A DNA stretch of 64,000 nucleotides. It comes from Gammaproteobacteria bacterium. Lineage in GTDB: Bacteria; Pseudomonadota; Gammaproteobacteria; Steroidobacterales; Steroidobacteraceae. The first letter of the stretch is position 1. The number at the start of each line of letters is the position of its first letter. Location: assembly GCA_003164785.1 (NCBI GenBank), contig PLUE01000069.1:248001-312000 (forward strand), read 5' to 3'. Of this stretch, positions 1 through 8,596 are shown piece after piece. The translations under genes and the position numbers were made by a program. The notes below the pieces were generated by a model, which was not told where the DNA came from, did no database searches, and saw only the letters and a list, made by a program, of their open reading frames with translations.

Positions 1-201
1 TCCCCGAAACCGGGATCCGCACCTTTCGTGCAGGTCGGCACCGAAGTCGAAGAAGACACCATCGTCGGCATCATCGAGGTGATGAAGCTGATGAATTCCG
101 TACGCGCCAATGTTCGCGGCACGGTGACCGAGATTCTGGTCGCCGACGGCACGCTGGCGGAATATGGCGAACCGCTCGTGCGCATTCGCAAGTCGGGTTA
201 G
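1..201 (+). CDS. Biotin carboxyl carrier protein, C-terminal part (cut by window edge)
   Basis: Only the last 66 codons are present. They form a biotinyl domain with the biotinylation motif EVMKLMN (Lys codon at 82-84) followed by a typical lipoyl/biotinyl beta-hairpin and the end GEPLVRIRKSG. The lysine would carry the biotin that shuttles carboxyl groups between the carboxylase and the transferase. A biotin carboxylase gene follows after 4 bp and a carboxyltransferase-like gene after that, so the three probably form one enzyme. The substrate is not visible from this fragment; it could be the AccB of acetyl-CoA carboxylase or the carrier of a pyruvate-carboxylase-like enzyme. Confidence 0.9.
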   Translation, partial: SPKPGSAPFVQVGTEVEEDTIVGIIEVMKLMNSVRANVRGTVTEILVADGTLAEYGEPLVRIRKSG

Positions 202-205
202 CGCT

Positions 206-1579
206 TTGGCCATTCGTCGCATACTGATCGCCAATCGCGGGGAGATCGCCGCGCGGATCATCCGCACGTGCGTGAAGCTCAACATCGAAACGGTCCTGGC
301 GGCCTCCGAGGCGGACCGTTCCAGCCTGCCCGCGCGTCTCGCCGATCGGGTGGTCTGCATCGGCCCCGCTCGTTCCTCGGAGAGCTACCTCAAGGTGGAG
401 ACCATCGTGCACGCGGCGCTGGCGACGCGAGCCGACGCGATCCATCCCGGCTATGGCTTTCTCTCGGAGCGGGCCGCGCTGGCCGGTTTGTGCGAGGCGT
501 CCGGGGTCATATTCATCGGGCCGACGGCCGCCCAGATCGAGGCCGTGGGCGACAAGTTGCGTGCACGCTCGGAAGCTCTGGCAGCCGACGTGCCGGTGGT
601 GCCGGGCAGTGCGGTGGCCACGTTGGAGGAGGCGGTGGCGGCGGGCCGCCTGATCGGCGCACCGCTCCTGGTCAAAGCGGTGGGCGGCGGCGGCGGACGC
701 GGCATCAAACGTGTGGAGCGCCTGGAAGATCTGCCCGCCGTGCTGGAGCTTGCAGCCGCCGAGGCGGTGGCCGCATTTGGCGATGCGCGCGTGTATCTGG
801 AGCGGTTCATCGCGAGCGGGCGGCACGTCGAGGTCCAGATCCTCGGCGACGGCCACGGGCGGGTCATCCATCTCGGCGAACGGGATTGCTCGGCGCAGCG
901 ACGCTACCAGAAATTGGTGGAGGAAACCCCCGCTCCCGGTCTGCCGGAGGGGCTGCGCGCCGATCTGCATGCCGCCGCGATCCGGTTTGCGGAACGTCTT
1001 GCCTATCGGGGGGCCGGAACCGTCGAGTTTCTCGTCGATCGAGAGCGCGGTACCTTCCACTTCCTGGAGATGAACGCCCGCATTCAGGTGGAACACCCGA
1101 TCACGGAGGCGGTGACCGGTGTGGACCTGATCGCGGAGCAAATCGCCATCGCCGGTGGATCGGGGCTGCGGCTTTCGCAATCCGACGTTCGCCCATCGGG
1201 CTGTGCCATCGAATGCCGCGTGAATGCCGAGGATGTCGAGAACGAGTTTCGGCCGAGTCCCGGTGTCGTGCGCCAGGTCACGTGGCCCTCGGGGCCGGGC
1301 ATTCGCGTGGACACTCACATCGTGGCCGGATCCGCTGTCCCGCCATTCTATGATTCCTTGCTGGCAAAGATCATCGCGCATGGTCCGGACCGCGCAGGCA
1401 CCGTTGAATTGCTTCGGGAGGCAATTGCATCGACCCACCTCGATGGCGTTCACACCAATCTGGCCTTTCACGAGATGATGCTGGCGGACGCCGAGTTCCG
1501 CGCCGGCGCATTCGACACGGGTTTCGTGGCACGATTGCTCGCGCGCCGCACGGCGACGGAGCATGCACCCGATGGCTGA
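206..1579 (+). CDS. accC: Biotin carboxylase subunit
   Basis: ATP-dependent carboxylation of the biotin on the preceding carrier protein. The start RRILIANRGEIAARIIR is the family N-terminus, so the TTG at 206, 4 bp after the carrier stop, is preferred; no ATG lies nearby in frame. Visible are the glycine-rich ATP-grasp loop (KAVGGGGGRGIK), the metal/bicarbonate site EMNARIQVEHPITE and the C-terminal RVNAEDVENEFRPSPG segment. The length of 457 residues is normal for a stand-alone subunit. The stop overlaps the next start by 8 bp, which suggests translational coupling. It may serve this local complex rather than general fatty acid synthesis. Confidence 0.9.
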   Translation: MAIRRILIANRGEIAARIIRTCVKLNIETVLAASEADRSSLPARLADRVVCIGPARSSESYLKVETIVHAALATRADAIHPGYGFLSERAALAGLCEASGVIFIGPTAAQIEAVGDKLRARSEALAADVPVVPGSAVATLEEAVAAGRLIGAPLLVKAVGGGGGRGIKRVERLEDLPAVLELAAAEAVAAFGDARVYLERFIASGRHVEVQILGDGHGRVIHLGERDCSAQRRYQKLVEETPAPGLPEGLRADLHAAAIRFAERLAYRGAGTVEFLVDRERGTFHFLEMNARIQVEHPITEAVTGVDLIAEQIAIAGGSGLRLSQSDVRPSGCAIECRVNAEDVENEFRPSPGVVRQVTWPSGPGIRVDTHIVAGSAVPPFYDSLLAKIIAHGPDRAGTVELLREAIASTHLDGVHTNLAFHEMMLADAEFRAGAFDTGFVARLLARRTATEHAPDG

Positions 1580-3074
1580 CATTCGACTGGTCGAAACCTC
1601 GTTGCGGGACGGCAACCAATGTCTGTGGGGAGCCCTTGGCGTGGACACCGCCAAGACGCTCTCCATTGCGCCCGCGCTGGAGCGCGTGGGATTCGAGGCC
1701 ATCGACTTCACGACGTCCACGCACATGGGCGTCGCGGTGCGGTTCAAGAAGGAGGATCCCTGGGAGCGCATCCGGCTCATGGCCGCAGCGATGCGCAACA
1801 CGCCGCTGCAATTCATGTCCACCGGGTTTCGCTTCATCTCCTGGGAAACCGCGCACCCGGACTTCATGGCGCTCGCGTTCCGCGTGCTCGCGCGCAACGG
1901 CATCCGCCGCTTCTGTCTGGCGGACCCGATGAACGATGCCGACTCGAACATTGCCTGCGCGCGAATGGTGAAGCAGGGGGGCGGCGAATACGTGATCGCG
2001 GCATTGGTCTTCACCTTGAGTCCCATCCACGACGACGCGCATTACGCACGCGCCGCGCAGAAACTCGCCGCGAGTGCGGATGTCGATGCGCTCTATATCA
2101 AGGACCCGGGAGGACTTATGTCGCCCGCACGGGCGCGAACGCTGATTCCGGCGGTGAAGGCCGTCATTGGTGCGAAGCCGCTGGAATTGCATGCCCACTG
2201 CACCATCGGACTCGCCGAATATGCCTACATGGAGGCTGCCGAGCTCGGCGTGAGCGCCCTGCAGTGCGCATCGGGCGCGGCGGCCGACGGCACGTCGAAC
2301 CCTCGCGCAGAACGCATCGTCGCCAATTTGCGCTCTCTCGGGCACACCGTTGATGTCGACCAGGACGCGCTCGAGGAGGTCGATCGGTACTTCATGCGCC
2401 TCGCGCAGTGCGAAGGCTTGCCGATCGGCGTGCCGCAGGCCTTCGATGCCGCCTATCTACGGCACCAACTGCCGGGCGGCATGGTCGGGACAATGCGCCG
2501 ACAGCTCGCGGAATGTCGACTCTCCGACAAAGAAGGCGCGGTGATCGAAGAACTCGGGCGGGTGCGCGAGGAACTTGGATGGCCCATCGTGATGACGCCG
2601 TTCGCGCAGATCGTCCTGACGCAGGCCGTCATGAACGTCACAACGGGAAAGCGCTATGAAGTGATACCGGACGAGGCGATCCGCTATGCTATCGGACGGT
2701 TCGGCAAGCCCAACGTGCCGATCGCCGCCGACGTCATGAATCGCATCGAATCGCTTCCCCGCACAAGGGAATTGCGGGCCGAGGCGCCGATGCCCTCGCC
2801 GGCGGAACTGCGGCAGCGGCTGGGTGTACATCTGTCCGATGAGGAGTTCCTTCTGCGGGCGACCATGCCGTCGGGGCAGGTCGACGCGATGCGCGCGGCA
2901 GGACCGGCGCCACGGCATTACAACCCCGAGGCGAGGCCGGTGATGAATCTCATCCAGCAGCTCACGGGCCATCGCGAACTCTCGCATGTGGCGGTCGAAA
3001 AGGCCGGGTTCAAGCTCGAGTTGCGCCGGCATGCGCACGCCGCCGGAGAGCGGCCGGATGAGCCGCGTGGCTGA
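1572..3074 (+). CDS. Biotin-dependent carboxyltransferase, pyruvate carboxylase subunit B-like (HMGL family)
   Basis: A 500-residue protein with an N-terminal HMGL-like TIM barrel and a C-terminal conserved carboxylase domain. Seen: VETSLRDGNQ near the start, YIKDPGGL containing the lysine that is carbamylated in pyruvate carboxylase and oxaloacetate decarboxylase alpha subunits, the metal motif LHAHCT, and the carboxylase-domain signature NVTTGKRYEVIP. No biotinyl domain is attached, which fits the separate carrier gene upstream. The barrel differs from ordinary PycB: the usual LRGQN segment is replaced by FMSTGFRFISWE. The substrate may therefore not be pyruvate. The ATG at 1572 is preferred over 1563 because MADIRLVETSLRDG matches the family start. 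Confidence 0.72.
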   Translation: MADIRLVETSLRDGNQCLWGALGVDTAKTLSIAPALERVGFEAIDFTTSTHMGVAVRFKKEDPWERIRLMAAAMRNTPLQFMSTGFRFISWETAHPDFMALAFRVLARNGIRRFCLADPMNDADSNIACARMVKQGGGEYVIAALVFTLSPIHDDAHYARAAQKLAASADVDALYIKDPGGLMSPARARTLIPAVKAVIGAKPLELHAHCTIGLAEYAYMEAAELGVSALQCASGAAADGTSNPRAERIVANLRSLGHTVDVDQDALEEVDRYFMRLAQCEGLPIGVPQAFDAAYLRHQLPGGMVGTMRRQLAECRLSDKEGAVIEELGRVREELGWPIVMTPFAQIVLTQAVMNVTTGKRYEVIPDEAIRYAIGRFGKPNVPIAADVMNRIESLPRTRELRAEAPMPSPAELRQRLGVHLSDEEFLLRATMPSGQVDAMRAAGPAPRHYNPEARPVMNLIQQLTGHRELSHVAVEKAGFKLELRRHAHAAGERPDEPRG

Positions 3075-3963
3075 GCCCGGACAACCCGCCGAAGCCCTGC
3101 CGCCGATCAAAGGCTTCATGTTCGATCTCGACGGAACTCTGTTGCTCAGCGATCGCTCGCTCGGCGGATACCAAGTGTTGCCCGGCGCCATCGACGTGCT
3201 ATCGGCCCTGCGCGATGCGCAAATACCGTTTGTCGTTCTGACGAACGGCAGTGCCTATCCGCCCGCGGAGCAGGCGGCGCGCCTGCGAGCGCTCGGATTG
3301 CCGGTCGCGGACGACGCCCTGTTCACTCCCTCGAGTGTGGCCGCGGAACTAATGACGCGTTCGGGGATTCGCAGGGCCCTGGTGCTCGGAAGCCGGGGGG
3401 TCGGCCACTCGCTGTCGGCGGCGGGTATCGACATCGTATTTCCCGGCGAGCCGGGCGCCGCCGATGTCCAGGCCGTTTACGTGGGCTGGCATCCTGATTG
3501 CAACATGAAGGACATCGAGGCCGCATGCCTTGCGATCTGGGGCGGGGCGACGATGTATGTGGCTTCGGATGTTCCGTTTTTCGCCACCAAGCAGGGTCGG
3601 ACCATGGGCTATTCGTATGCCATCGTGGGTGCGATTCGGCGAATGACGAAATCACCGTTCATCTTGACCGGCAAGCCCTCGCTGCACGCCCTGCGATTCG
3701 TCGCAAGAAAGCTCGGTGTGCCGGCGCGCAGCGTGGCCGTGGTGGGGGATGATCCCGCCGTCGAAATCATCATGGCGCGACGCGGCGGTGCTACGTCCTT
3801 CGGTGTGACCACGGGCGTCATGGCGGCGGACGACTGGATGCGCGAGACCGGCAGGCGGCGCCCGCATCGAGTCCTCAACCAAATTCGCGATCTGCTGACG
3901 AATGGCGCCATTCCAATGTTAACGGCCGGCCATCCCGCTCAGGACCTCGGACGCGCGAGGTAG
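3058..3963 (+). CDS. HAD-superfamily IIA hydrolase (NagD-like)
   Basis: About 301 residues. Motif I is FDLDGTLL (nucleophile Asp23, acid Asp25), motif II is LTNGS, the lysine motif is in LTGKPS and the motif III-like acidic pair is VGDDPAVEI. Together with the cap domain between motifs II and III this matches the NagD/4-nitrophenylphosphatase group of sugar or nucleotide phosphatases. The ATG at 3058 lies inside the end of the carboxyltransferase gene (17-bp overlap), so it is probably the last gene of that operon. The substrate cannot be told; a house-cleaning phosphatase is a reasonable guess. Confidence 0.8.
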   Translation: MSRVAEPGQPAEALPPIKGFMFDLDGTLLLSDRSLGGYQVLPGAIDVLSALRDAQIPFVVLTNGSAYPPAEQAARLRALGLPVADDALFTPSSVAAELMTRSGIRRALVLGSRGVGHSLSAAGIDIVFPGEPGAADVQAVYVGWHPDCNMKDIEAACLAIWGGATMYVASDVPFFATKQGRTMGYSYAIVGAIRRMTKSPFILTGKPSLHALRFVARKLGVPARSVAVVGDDPAVEIIMARRGGATSFGVTTGVMAADDWMRETGRRRPHRVLNQIRDLLTNGAIPMLTAGHPAQDLGRAR

Positions 3964-4170
3964 CTGCGAGGAGCGGCAGGCCCCAGCGGGAGCCGCGGAG
4001 GAAGTCGCGTGGCCTCAGCCGCGCCCGCAGGGCACGCCGTTCCGGGTTTGTTACAGCATTCCTCCCTTGCCGCTATCCCCGGTGTGCGTGGTGCTGAATT
4101 CTTTGCACGCTCAACCGGACCGGGTTTCCGGGCCGGCGTCTCGCGCCCTTCCGATGAGGCTACGCTGCGG

Positions 4171-4998
4171 TCATTTGCCGATCTGGCCGCGTGCAAACTC
4201 GAAAAATCGTAAATTCCCTTCGGCCGTGGCGTCGTCCAGGTCGATACGACTCAAGGCGTCCGCTCGCGCACCATCGCCGTTCATTCCGTAGATCAATGCG
4301 AGGTTCTGCCGCAGTTGCGGCGTGGCATTCGCCGAGTTCGCCATGGGTTTGAGAATGTCGGCTGCTTCTTCGAATTGCCGGGTCAACGCAAGCGACAGCG
4401 CCAGATCGTTTCGTGCGGCCATATCATGAGGGTAACCCACGAGTACCGCGCGATACTCGGCTTGAGCGGCGGCATGTGCGCCGAGCATGTCCAATGCGAC
4501 CCCGCGGCTTATCAAGACGCGATGATCTTGGGGGGCCAGGCCAAGTGCCCGGTCGGCCAGTTGTAATGCCTTCTCGGGTTCTTCCAGTCGAAGATAGGCC
4601 CGCTGCAGGCCGAGTAGCGCACCGACTTGCGCGTCCAGGTTGTCGCGGACCTTCTCGTAAACCTCGATGGCGGCATCGAGCGATCCCGCATCGACCAGGG
4701 TGTCGCCGAATTCGACGAGCAGGCCTGGATCGGTCGGCTGAACGGCCACGACGCCTTCATAGAGATTGATTGCCGAGGCGAGGTCGCCGTTGGCGCGCGA
4801 AGCGCGGGCCAACCGCAACGCCGGCTCGAAATGATCGTGTGCGAGGCGGACGGTCGTCGCCTGATCGGCGGCCGCGGCGCCGGCGCGGCGTGTGGTTCCC
4901 GTGCTGCATCCCAGTGCGGCGCAGCATACGAGGCAGAGCGCGATCCTCGGGGTATGCAATGCCCTCTGCAACCGGCGCGCAGCGTCCTTGGTTATCAT
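4171..4998 (-). CDS. tadD: TadD-like tetratricopeptide-repeat lipoprotein
   Basis: A signal peptide (LCLVCCAALGCS) with a lipobox-like cysteine is followed by tandem TPR units such as AINLYEGVVAVQPTDPGLLVEFGDTL and ALQLADRALGLAPQDHRVLISRG. TadD/TadD-like TPR lipoproteins are pilotins or assembly factors of the Tad secretin. It is divergent from flp, which starts 135 bp away, so it belongs to the pilus locus. The ATG at 4998 is chosen; a GTG at 5016 is possible. The FNR box at 5033-5046 sits at class-II distance from a -10-like GACAAT (minus strand, 5005-5010), which would place the transcript start at about the 4998 ATG and give a leaderless message. Confidence 0.75.
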   Translation of the reverse strand: MITKDAARRLQRALHTPRIALCLVCCAALGCSTGTTRRAGAAAADQATTVRLAHDHFEPALRLARASRANGDLASAINLYEGVVAVQPTDPGLLVEFGDTLVDAGSLDAAIEVYEKVRDNLDAQVGALLGLQRAYLRLEEPEKALQLADRALGLAPQDHRVLISRGVALDMLGAHAAAQAEYRAVLVGYPHDMAARNDLALSLALTRQFEEAADILKPMANSANATPQLRQNLALIYGMNGDGARADALSRIDLDDATAEGNLRFFEFARGQIGK

Positions 4999-5032
4999 TC
5001 CTGCATTGTCGGGCACGAAGATTCTGCAGGGT

Positions 5033-5046
5033 TTGATCTATATCAA
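5033..5046. promoter_or_regulatory. Perfect FNR/ANR/FixK box between tadD and flp
   Basis: The sequence is TTGATCTATATCAA, an exact match to TTGAT-N4-ATCAA. It is centred about 94 bp upstream of the flp start and about 41.5 bp upstream of the tadD ATG. On the tadD side a GACAAT hexamer (4 of 6 to TATAAT) falls at the class II -10 position. On the flp side no good -10 is seen at that spacing. The FixK-like regulator at 18117 has the matching recognition helix. Confidence 0.8.
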
Positions 5047-5133
5047 GTCATGGCCCATGACATCGTGGTTACCTGAGATTCACTGGGCTCGATTCACCTG
5101 TGGGACGGGCTCGATCATCTCAGGGGAAATTCC

Positions 5134-5322
5134 ATGCGTCGACTTGCAAGATCAATCGCTGGTTGGTTTTCGTTCACCTCCGAGCGGGGCGTCACCGCGA
5201 TCGAATACGGTCTCATCGCCGCGCTGATCGCGGTGGTCATCGTTGGCGGCCTCACGCTCATCGGTACAAATCTCTCGAGCGTCTTCAACTCCATTGCTAC
5301 GTCGATAAAAGCCGCCACCTGA
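5134..5322 (+). CDS. flp: Flp/Fap-type pilin prepilin
   Basis: A 62-residue major pilin of the Tad pilus. The short basic leader ends in ERG and is cut by the TadV/CpaA peptidase before VTAIEYGLIAALIAVV; the Glu at mature position 5 and the adjacent Tyr are the Flp motif. The long hydrophobic helix polymerises in the inner membrane. It is the first gene of the cluster, as is usual, with the peptidase gene 14 bp downstream. AGGGGAAATTCC upstream supplies the ribosome site. Only one pilin copy is present in the window. Confidence 0.95.
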   Translation: MRRLARSIAGWFSFTSERGVTAIEYGLIAALIAVVIVGGLTLIGTNLSSVFNSIATSIKAAT

Positions 5323-5336
5323 TCGAGCAGGGTCTC

Positions 5337-5888
5337 ATGATGGTGCCGACCGTTGTGATTCTTTGGGCGTTGAGCCTCGCAGCTCTTCTGGCCGGCGCGA
5401 TTAGCGACTTCCGCGCGCGCATCATTCCGAATTACATCGTGGGCATCATCGCGGGTTGCGGCGTGATGCTGCGCCTTGCGACCCAGCTCAGGGTACTCGG
5501 ATTGAGTCTTGGTATCGCGGTGGCTCTCTTGTTGGCGTTCGGTTTGCTGTCGCATCGAGGGTTCATCGGTGGCGGGGATGCGAAGCTCCTGGCTGCAGTG
5601 AGTTTGCTCGTGACGCCCGGCAGGATTGCAGGCTTATACCTGGCGATCGCGGTTGCAGGCGGGCTGCTGAGCTGCGCGTATCTCGTCACCCACCTGATGT
5701 CGAGCCGCGCCGCCCCACGTCCTGGTGCAAGCCCGGCTCCCGCGTCGGTGCGGCGGGATGGATCCCGGCGAGCCTTGATCTTGCACATGACACGCAGCCG
5801 TTCCATTCCCTATGGTCTGGCGGTATTTGCCGGCACAGCGTCGATCGCGATCAGCGAGGTCACCCTGTGGTTACACGCAATGTTTTGA
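5337..5888 (+). CDS. cpaA: Prepilin peptidase (A24 family)
   Basis: A 183-residue polytopic membrane aspartyl peptidase that matures Flp and the TadE-like pseudopilins. The two catalytic aspartates are visible in AISDFRARIIPN and in the GGGDAKLL motif. It lacks the N-methylation domain, as in the short TadV/CpaA class. Start is ATG at 5337 (a second ATG follows at 5340). It overlaps the cpaB start at 5867 by 22 bp. Confidence 0.92.
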   Translation: MMVPTVVILWALSLAALLAGAISDFRARIIPNYIVGIIAGCGVMLRLATQLRVLGLSLGIAVALLLAFGLLSHRGFIGGGDAKLLAAVSLLVTPGRIAGLYLAIAVAGGLLSCAYLVTHLMSSRAAPRPGASPAPASVRRDGSRRALILHMTRSRSIPYGLAVFAGTASIAISEVTLWLHAMF

Positions 5889-6757
5889 TCGCGTTGGGTG
5901 GGTTCGCACTCTTGGCTGGCCTGGCGCTCGTAATGCTGTGGTCGAGGCATGCGCCGGTCGTCCGGGACGCCTCCAATGCGGCGGAGCCGCGCTCCCTGGT
6001 GCTGGTGGCCGCGCGCCAGATTTCCGCCGGTACTTTGCTGCGCCGGGAGGATATGACCTGGAAGGGGGGCGGGCCGGACGCGGTCCCCGGCAGCATCTCG
6101 AGCGGGGCCGCGGACGCTCGTGATTATATCGGCGGCGTGACGCGGCGCGCGTTCGACACCGGGCAGCCGCTCATCGACGCGTCCGTGATCAAAGTCAGCG
6201 ACCGCAACTTTCTCTCGGCCGTACTTTCCCCGGGGGATCGCGCAGTTGCCATTGCCGTCGATGCGCCCGAGAGCGTCGCGGGCCTCGTCATTCCGGGCGA
6301 TCGCGTCGACATCTTATTGACGCAAAGTGTCGGTGCCGAACCCGGGGATCGTGGACACGGATCCGTGAGCGAGACGGTGCTGAGGGACATCCGGGTGATC
6401 GCGGTAGACCAGTGGCTGGATACGGTGGCGAAGCCCATTGCCAAGGAGCAGCGAATCGGTGCTTCGGGGTCCCCCATCCCAGGAACGATCACGTTGGAGG
6501 TCGGCGATCATGAGGCGGAGCGCATGCTGGTGGCCCAGCAGATCGGCAAAATCACGCTCGCTGTCCGAGCGCTCGAACGGTCGGGGGAGGCTGTGAGCGG
6601 AATCGAACCGCTGCCTCAACCCATCTGGGCCGTCGACGTCTCTCCCGCGCTGGGCGGTTTGGGGCCCAATACCGTCACCGTCGGCGTCCCACCGGGCCGC
6701 TCGCCGATGGATTCGTCAATCGAGATCATGCATGGTTCCAAGACCGACATCCGTTGA
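5867..6757 (+). CDS. cpaB: Flp pilus assembly protein CpaB/RcpC
   Basis: About 296 residues. One N-terminal membrane helix (VLIALGGFALLAGLALVMLW) is followed by an SAF domain (LVLVAARQISAGTLLRREDM) and the RcpC/CpaB region with GDRAVAIAVDAPESVAGLVIPGDRVDILL. It is periplasmic and associates with the secretin. The start is GTG at 5867; there is no ATG in this part of the frame, and the start lies in the end of cpaA. It overlaps the secretin gene by 26 bp. Confidence 0.9.
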   Translation: MVTRNVLIALGGFALLAGLALVMLWSRHAPVVRDASNAAEPRSLVLVAARQISAGTLLRREDMTWKGGGPDAVPGSISSGAADARDYIGGVTRRAFDTGQPLIDASVIKVSDRNFLSAVLSPGDRAVAIAVDAPESVAGLVIPGDRVDILLTQSVGAEPGDRGHGSVSETVLRDIRVIAVDQWLDTVAKPIAKEQRIGASGSPIPGTITLEVGDHEAERMLVAQQIGKITLAVRALERSGEAVSGIEPLPQPIWAVDVSPALGGLGPNTVTVGVPPGRSPMDSSIEIMHGSKTDIR

Positions 6758-8204
6758 GTGCCGCCGATCGCCGCTGCGCGGGGCCGCCACGTCCCTGGCG
6801 CGGTTCGGATTGCTCGGTGTGCTCGTGCTGTCGTCGGGCGAGGCCTGGTCGGCACCCGAGACGACAGCGCTGATCATCGATGTCGACGGCGCGCAGATGA
6901 TCGAGATGCGCGAACGAGCGTCCACCGTGTTCGTCGCCAACCCGGACATCGCCGATGTCCAGGTTCCCGCATCGACGAACGGCAGCCAGATTCTCGTTTT
7001 CGGTAAAAAGGCCGGTAGCACCACGGTGTTCGCGCTGACGCGCGGAGGCATCGTCAGAAGGTTCGCAGTCACCGTGCAGCGGCCGGTGGCGCAGATCATG
7101 GCGGCGCTGAACCTGGCGGCGCCGTCCGCCCGGATCAAGGTCTCCAGCACGCCGAACGGCCTGGACGTGACGGGGGAGGCGGATTCGCCGCGTGACGCTC
7201 AGCAGTTGAAATCTGCGGCGAAGGAATTTCTGAAGGACAAGGAAACCTTGAGTTTCAATGTGGGGGTCGTGGCCGCGACACAGGTCAACCTGAAGGTCCG
7301 CATCGCGGAAGTCTCGCGCACTGCCGACAAGGAGTTCGGCTTCAACTGGAGCGCACTGTCGAACTCCGGCTCGGTGGCGTTCGGTCTGCTGACCGGCCGC
7401 GCACCGGTATCGACCATGACGAATACGGTCACGGGTGCACTCACGTCGAACTTCGGCGATTTCAGCCGCTCGACCGATGGCTTGGATTCCGTCGGCCTCG
7501 GGTACAAGAACGCGAGCGGCAAGGTCAACATCTCCGGACTGATCGACGCGCTGGCGACCGAGGGTCTGGTCACCGTGCTCGCGGAGCCCAATCTGACGGC
7601 CATCTCCGGGGAATCCGCGAGCTTTCTGGCGGGCGGCGAGTTTCCGGTCCCGGTGCCGCAAGGATTGCAGCAAATTACGATCGAGTGGAAGAGATACGGC
7701 GTGAGCCTGGATTTTACGCCGACCGTGCTTACCGAGAATCGCATCAGCATCAAGGTGCGACCTGAAGTGAGCGAACTCACGACCACCGGCCAGGTGGTGA
7801 TCGATGGCACGACCATTCCTGGACTCGCGGTGCGTCGCGCGGAGACCACGATCGAACTGGCCAGCGGCCAGAGCTTCGCCATCGCCGGATTGTTCCAGAA
7901 CAACGCCGCCAACCAGGTGCAGAGCGTACCTTGGCTCGGCGACATTCCCATCCTCGGCGCGCTGCTGAGATCGACCAGTTTCCAGCACAACGAAAGCGAG
8001 CTCGTCATCATCGTCACTCCCTACATCGTGCGCCCGGTGGCGCGAGCCTCCGATCTGCATCTGCCCACCGAAGGAGTCGTCTACGCGAACGATATGGAGC
8101 GCGTGCTCCTGGGCCGCCTGACGTCACGTCATCCAAGCCCAAGTGCGAACCCCACGAACACCCCGCACCTGCAGGGTGACGCGGGATTCATCCTGGAGCG
8201 ATGA
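6732..8204 (+). CDS. cpaC: Tad pilus secretin CpaC/RcpA
   Basis: A 490-residue outer-membrane secretin that forms the pilus channel. It has a signal sequence (LARFGLLGVLVLSSGEAWSA), an N-terminal domain with RASTVFVANPDIADVQV typical of CpaC, a BON-like segment (VTGEADSPRDAQQLKS), and the C-terminal secretin domain with VTVLAEPNLTAISGESASFLAGGEFPVP and VPWLGDIPILGALLRS. It is complete. It overlaps the next gene by 4 bp (ATGA). Confidence 0.94.
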   Translation: MVPRPTSVECRRSPLRGAATSLARFGLLGVLVLSSGEAWSAPETTALIIDVDGAQMIEMRERASTVFVANPDIADVQVPASTNGSQILVFGKKAGSTTVFALTRGGIVRRFAVTVQRPVAQIMAALNLAAPSARIKVSSTPNGLDVTGEADSPRDAQQLKSAAKEFLKDKETLSFNVGVVAATQVNLKVRIAEVSRTADKEFGFNWSALSNSGSVAFGLLTGRAPVSTMTNTVTGALTSNFGDFSRSTDGLDSVGLGYKNASGKVNISGLIDALATEGLVTVLAEPNLTAISGESASFLAGGEFPVPVPQGLQQITIEWKRYGVSLDFTPTVLTENRISIKVRPEVSELTTTGQVVIDGTTIPGLAVRRAETTIELASGQSFAIAGLFQNNAANQVQSVPWLGDIPILGALLRSTSFQHNESELVIIVTPYIVRPVARASDLHLPTEGVVYANDMERVLLGRLTSRHPSPSANPTNTPHLQGDAGFILER

Positions 8205-8596
8205 ACGTGGCATCCCACCTGCATCGGGCTCTGAAGTGCGCCAGGCTCGCGCCGGCGGCGCTGCTGCTGGTCAGCGCCGGTTGCCTCGACCGCAGCGGGG
8301 TGCACCTGACTCCGACGGCGGGGTGGCCGTGCCCACCCTGGGTGGAGTTTCCGGCCGATGGCCACAGCAATGAAGACCCGGCGTATCTCGGCTGCGCCAA
8401 TGCGGTGAATCTGGAAGCCATGATCGACCAGAGCCATGACCTGCAGGCCGGACGACCGTTGGGTCCGGCAAGCGGCGAGCGCGAGAGTCTGGGTGTCGTT
8501 CTCTACAATCAAGGCAAGATCGCGCCCGCCAAGAGCGCCGGAAGCGCTACACCGACCATCATCATGCCCGCCGCCGCCGCGGAGCCGACTCAGTGA
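8201..8596 (+). CDS. cpaD: CpaD-like pilus assembly lipoprotein (short)
   Basis: 131 residues with a lipoprotein-type signal ending in LLVSAGCLD. The core YLGCANAVNLEAMIDQSHDL followed by GR matches the CpaD pattern of a conserved Cys-Ala, Asn-Leu and Asp-Leu before GR. CpaD members are usually longer, so this is a compact form that lacks most of the N-terminal part. Position between secretin and CpaE supports the call. Both ends overlap neighbours by 4 bp. Confidence 0.75.
   Translation: MNVASHLHRALKCARLAPAALLLVSAGCLDRSGVHLTPTAGWPCPPWVEFPADGHSNEDPAYLGCANAVNLEAMIDQSHDLQAGRPLGPASGERESLGVVLYNQGKIAPAKSAGSATPTIIMPAAAAEPTQ

Noticed and set aside
71..2026. Long minus-strand open frame across the biotin carboxylase genes
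   Set aside because: It is antisense to clearly conserved genes, is Arg/Gly/His-rich and has no family features. It is a GC-rich shadow.
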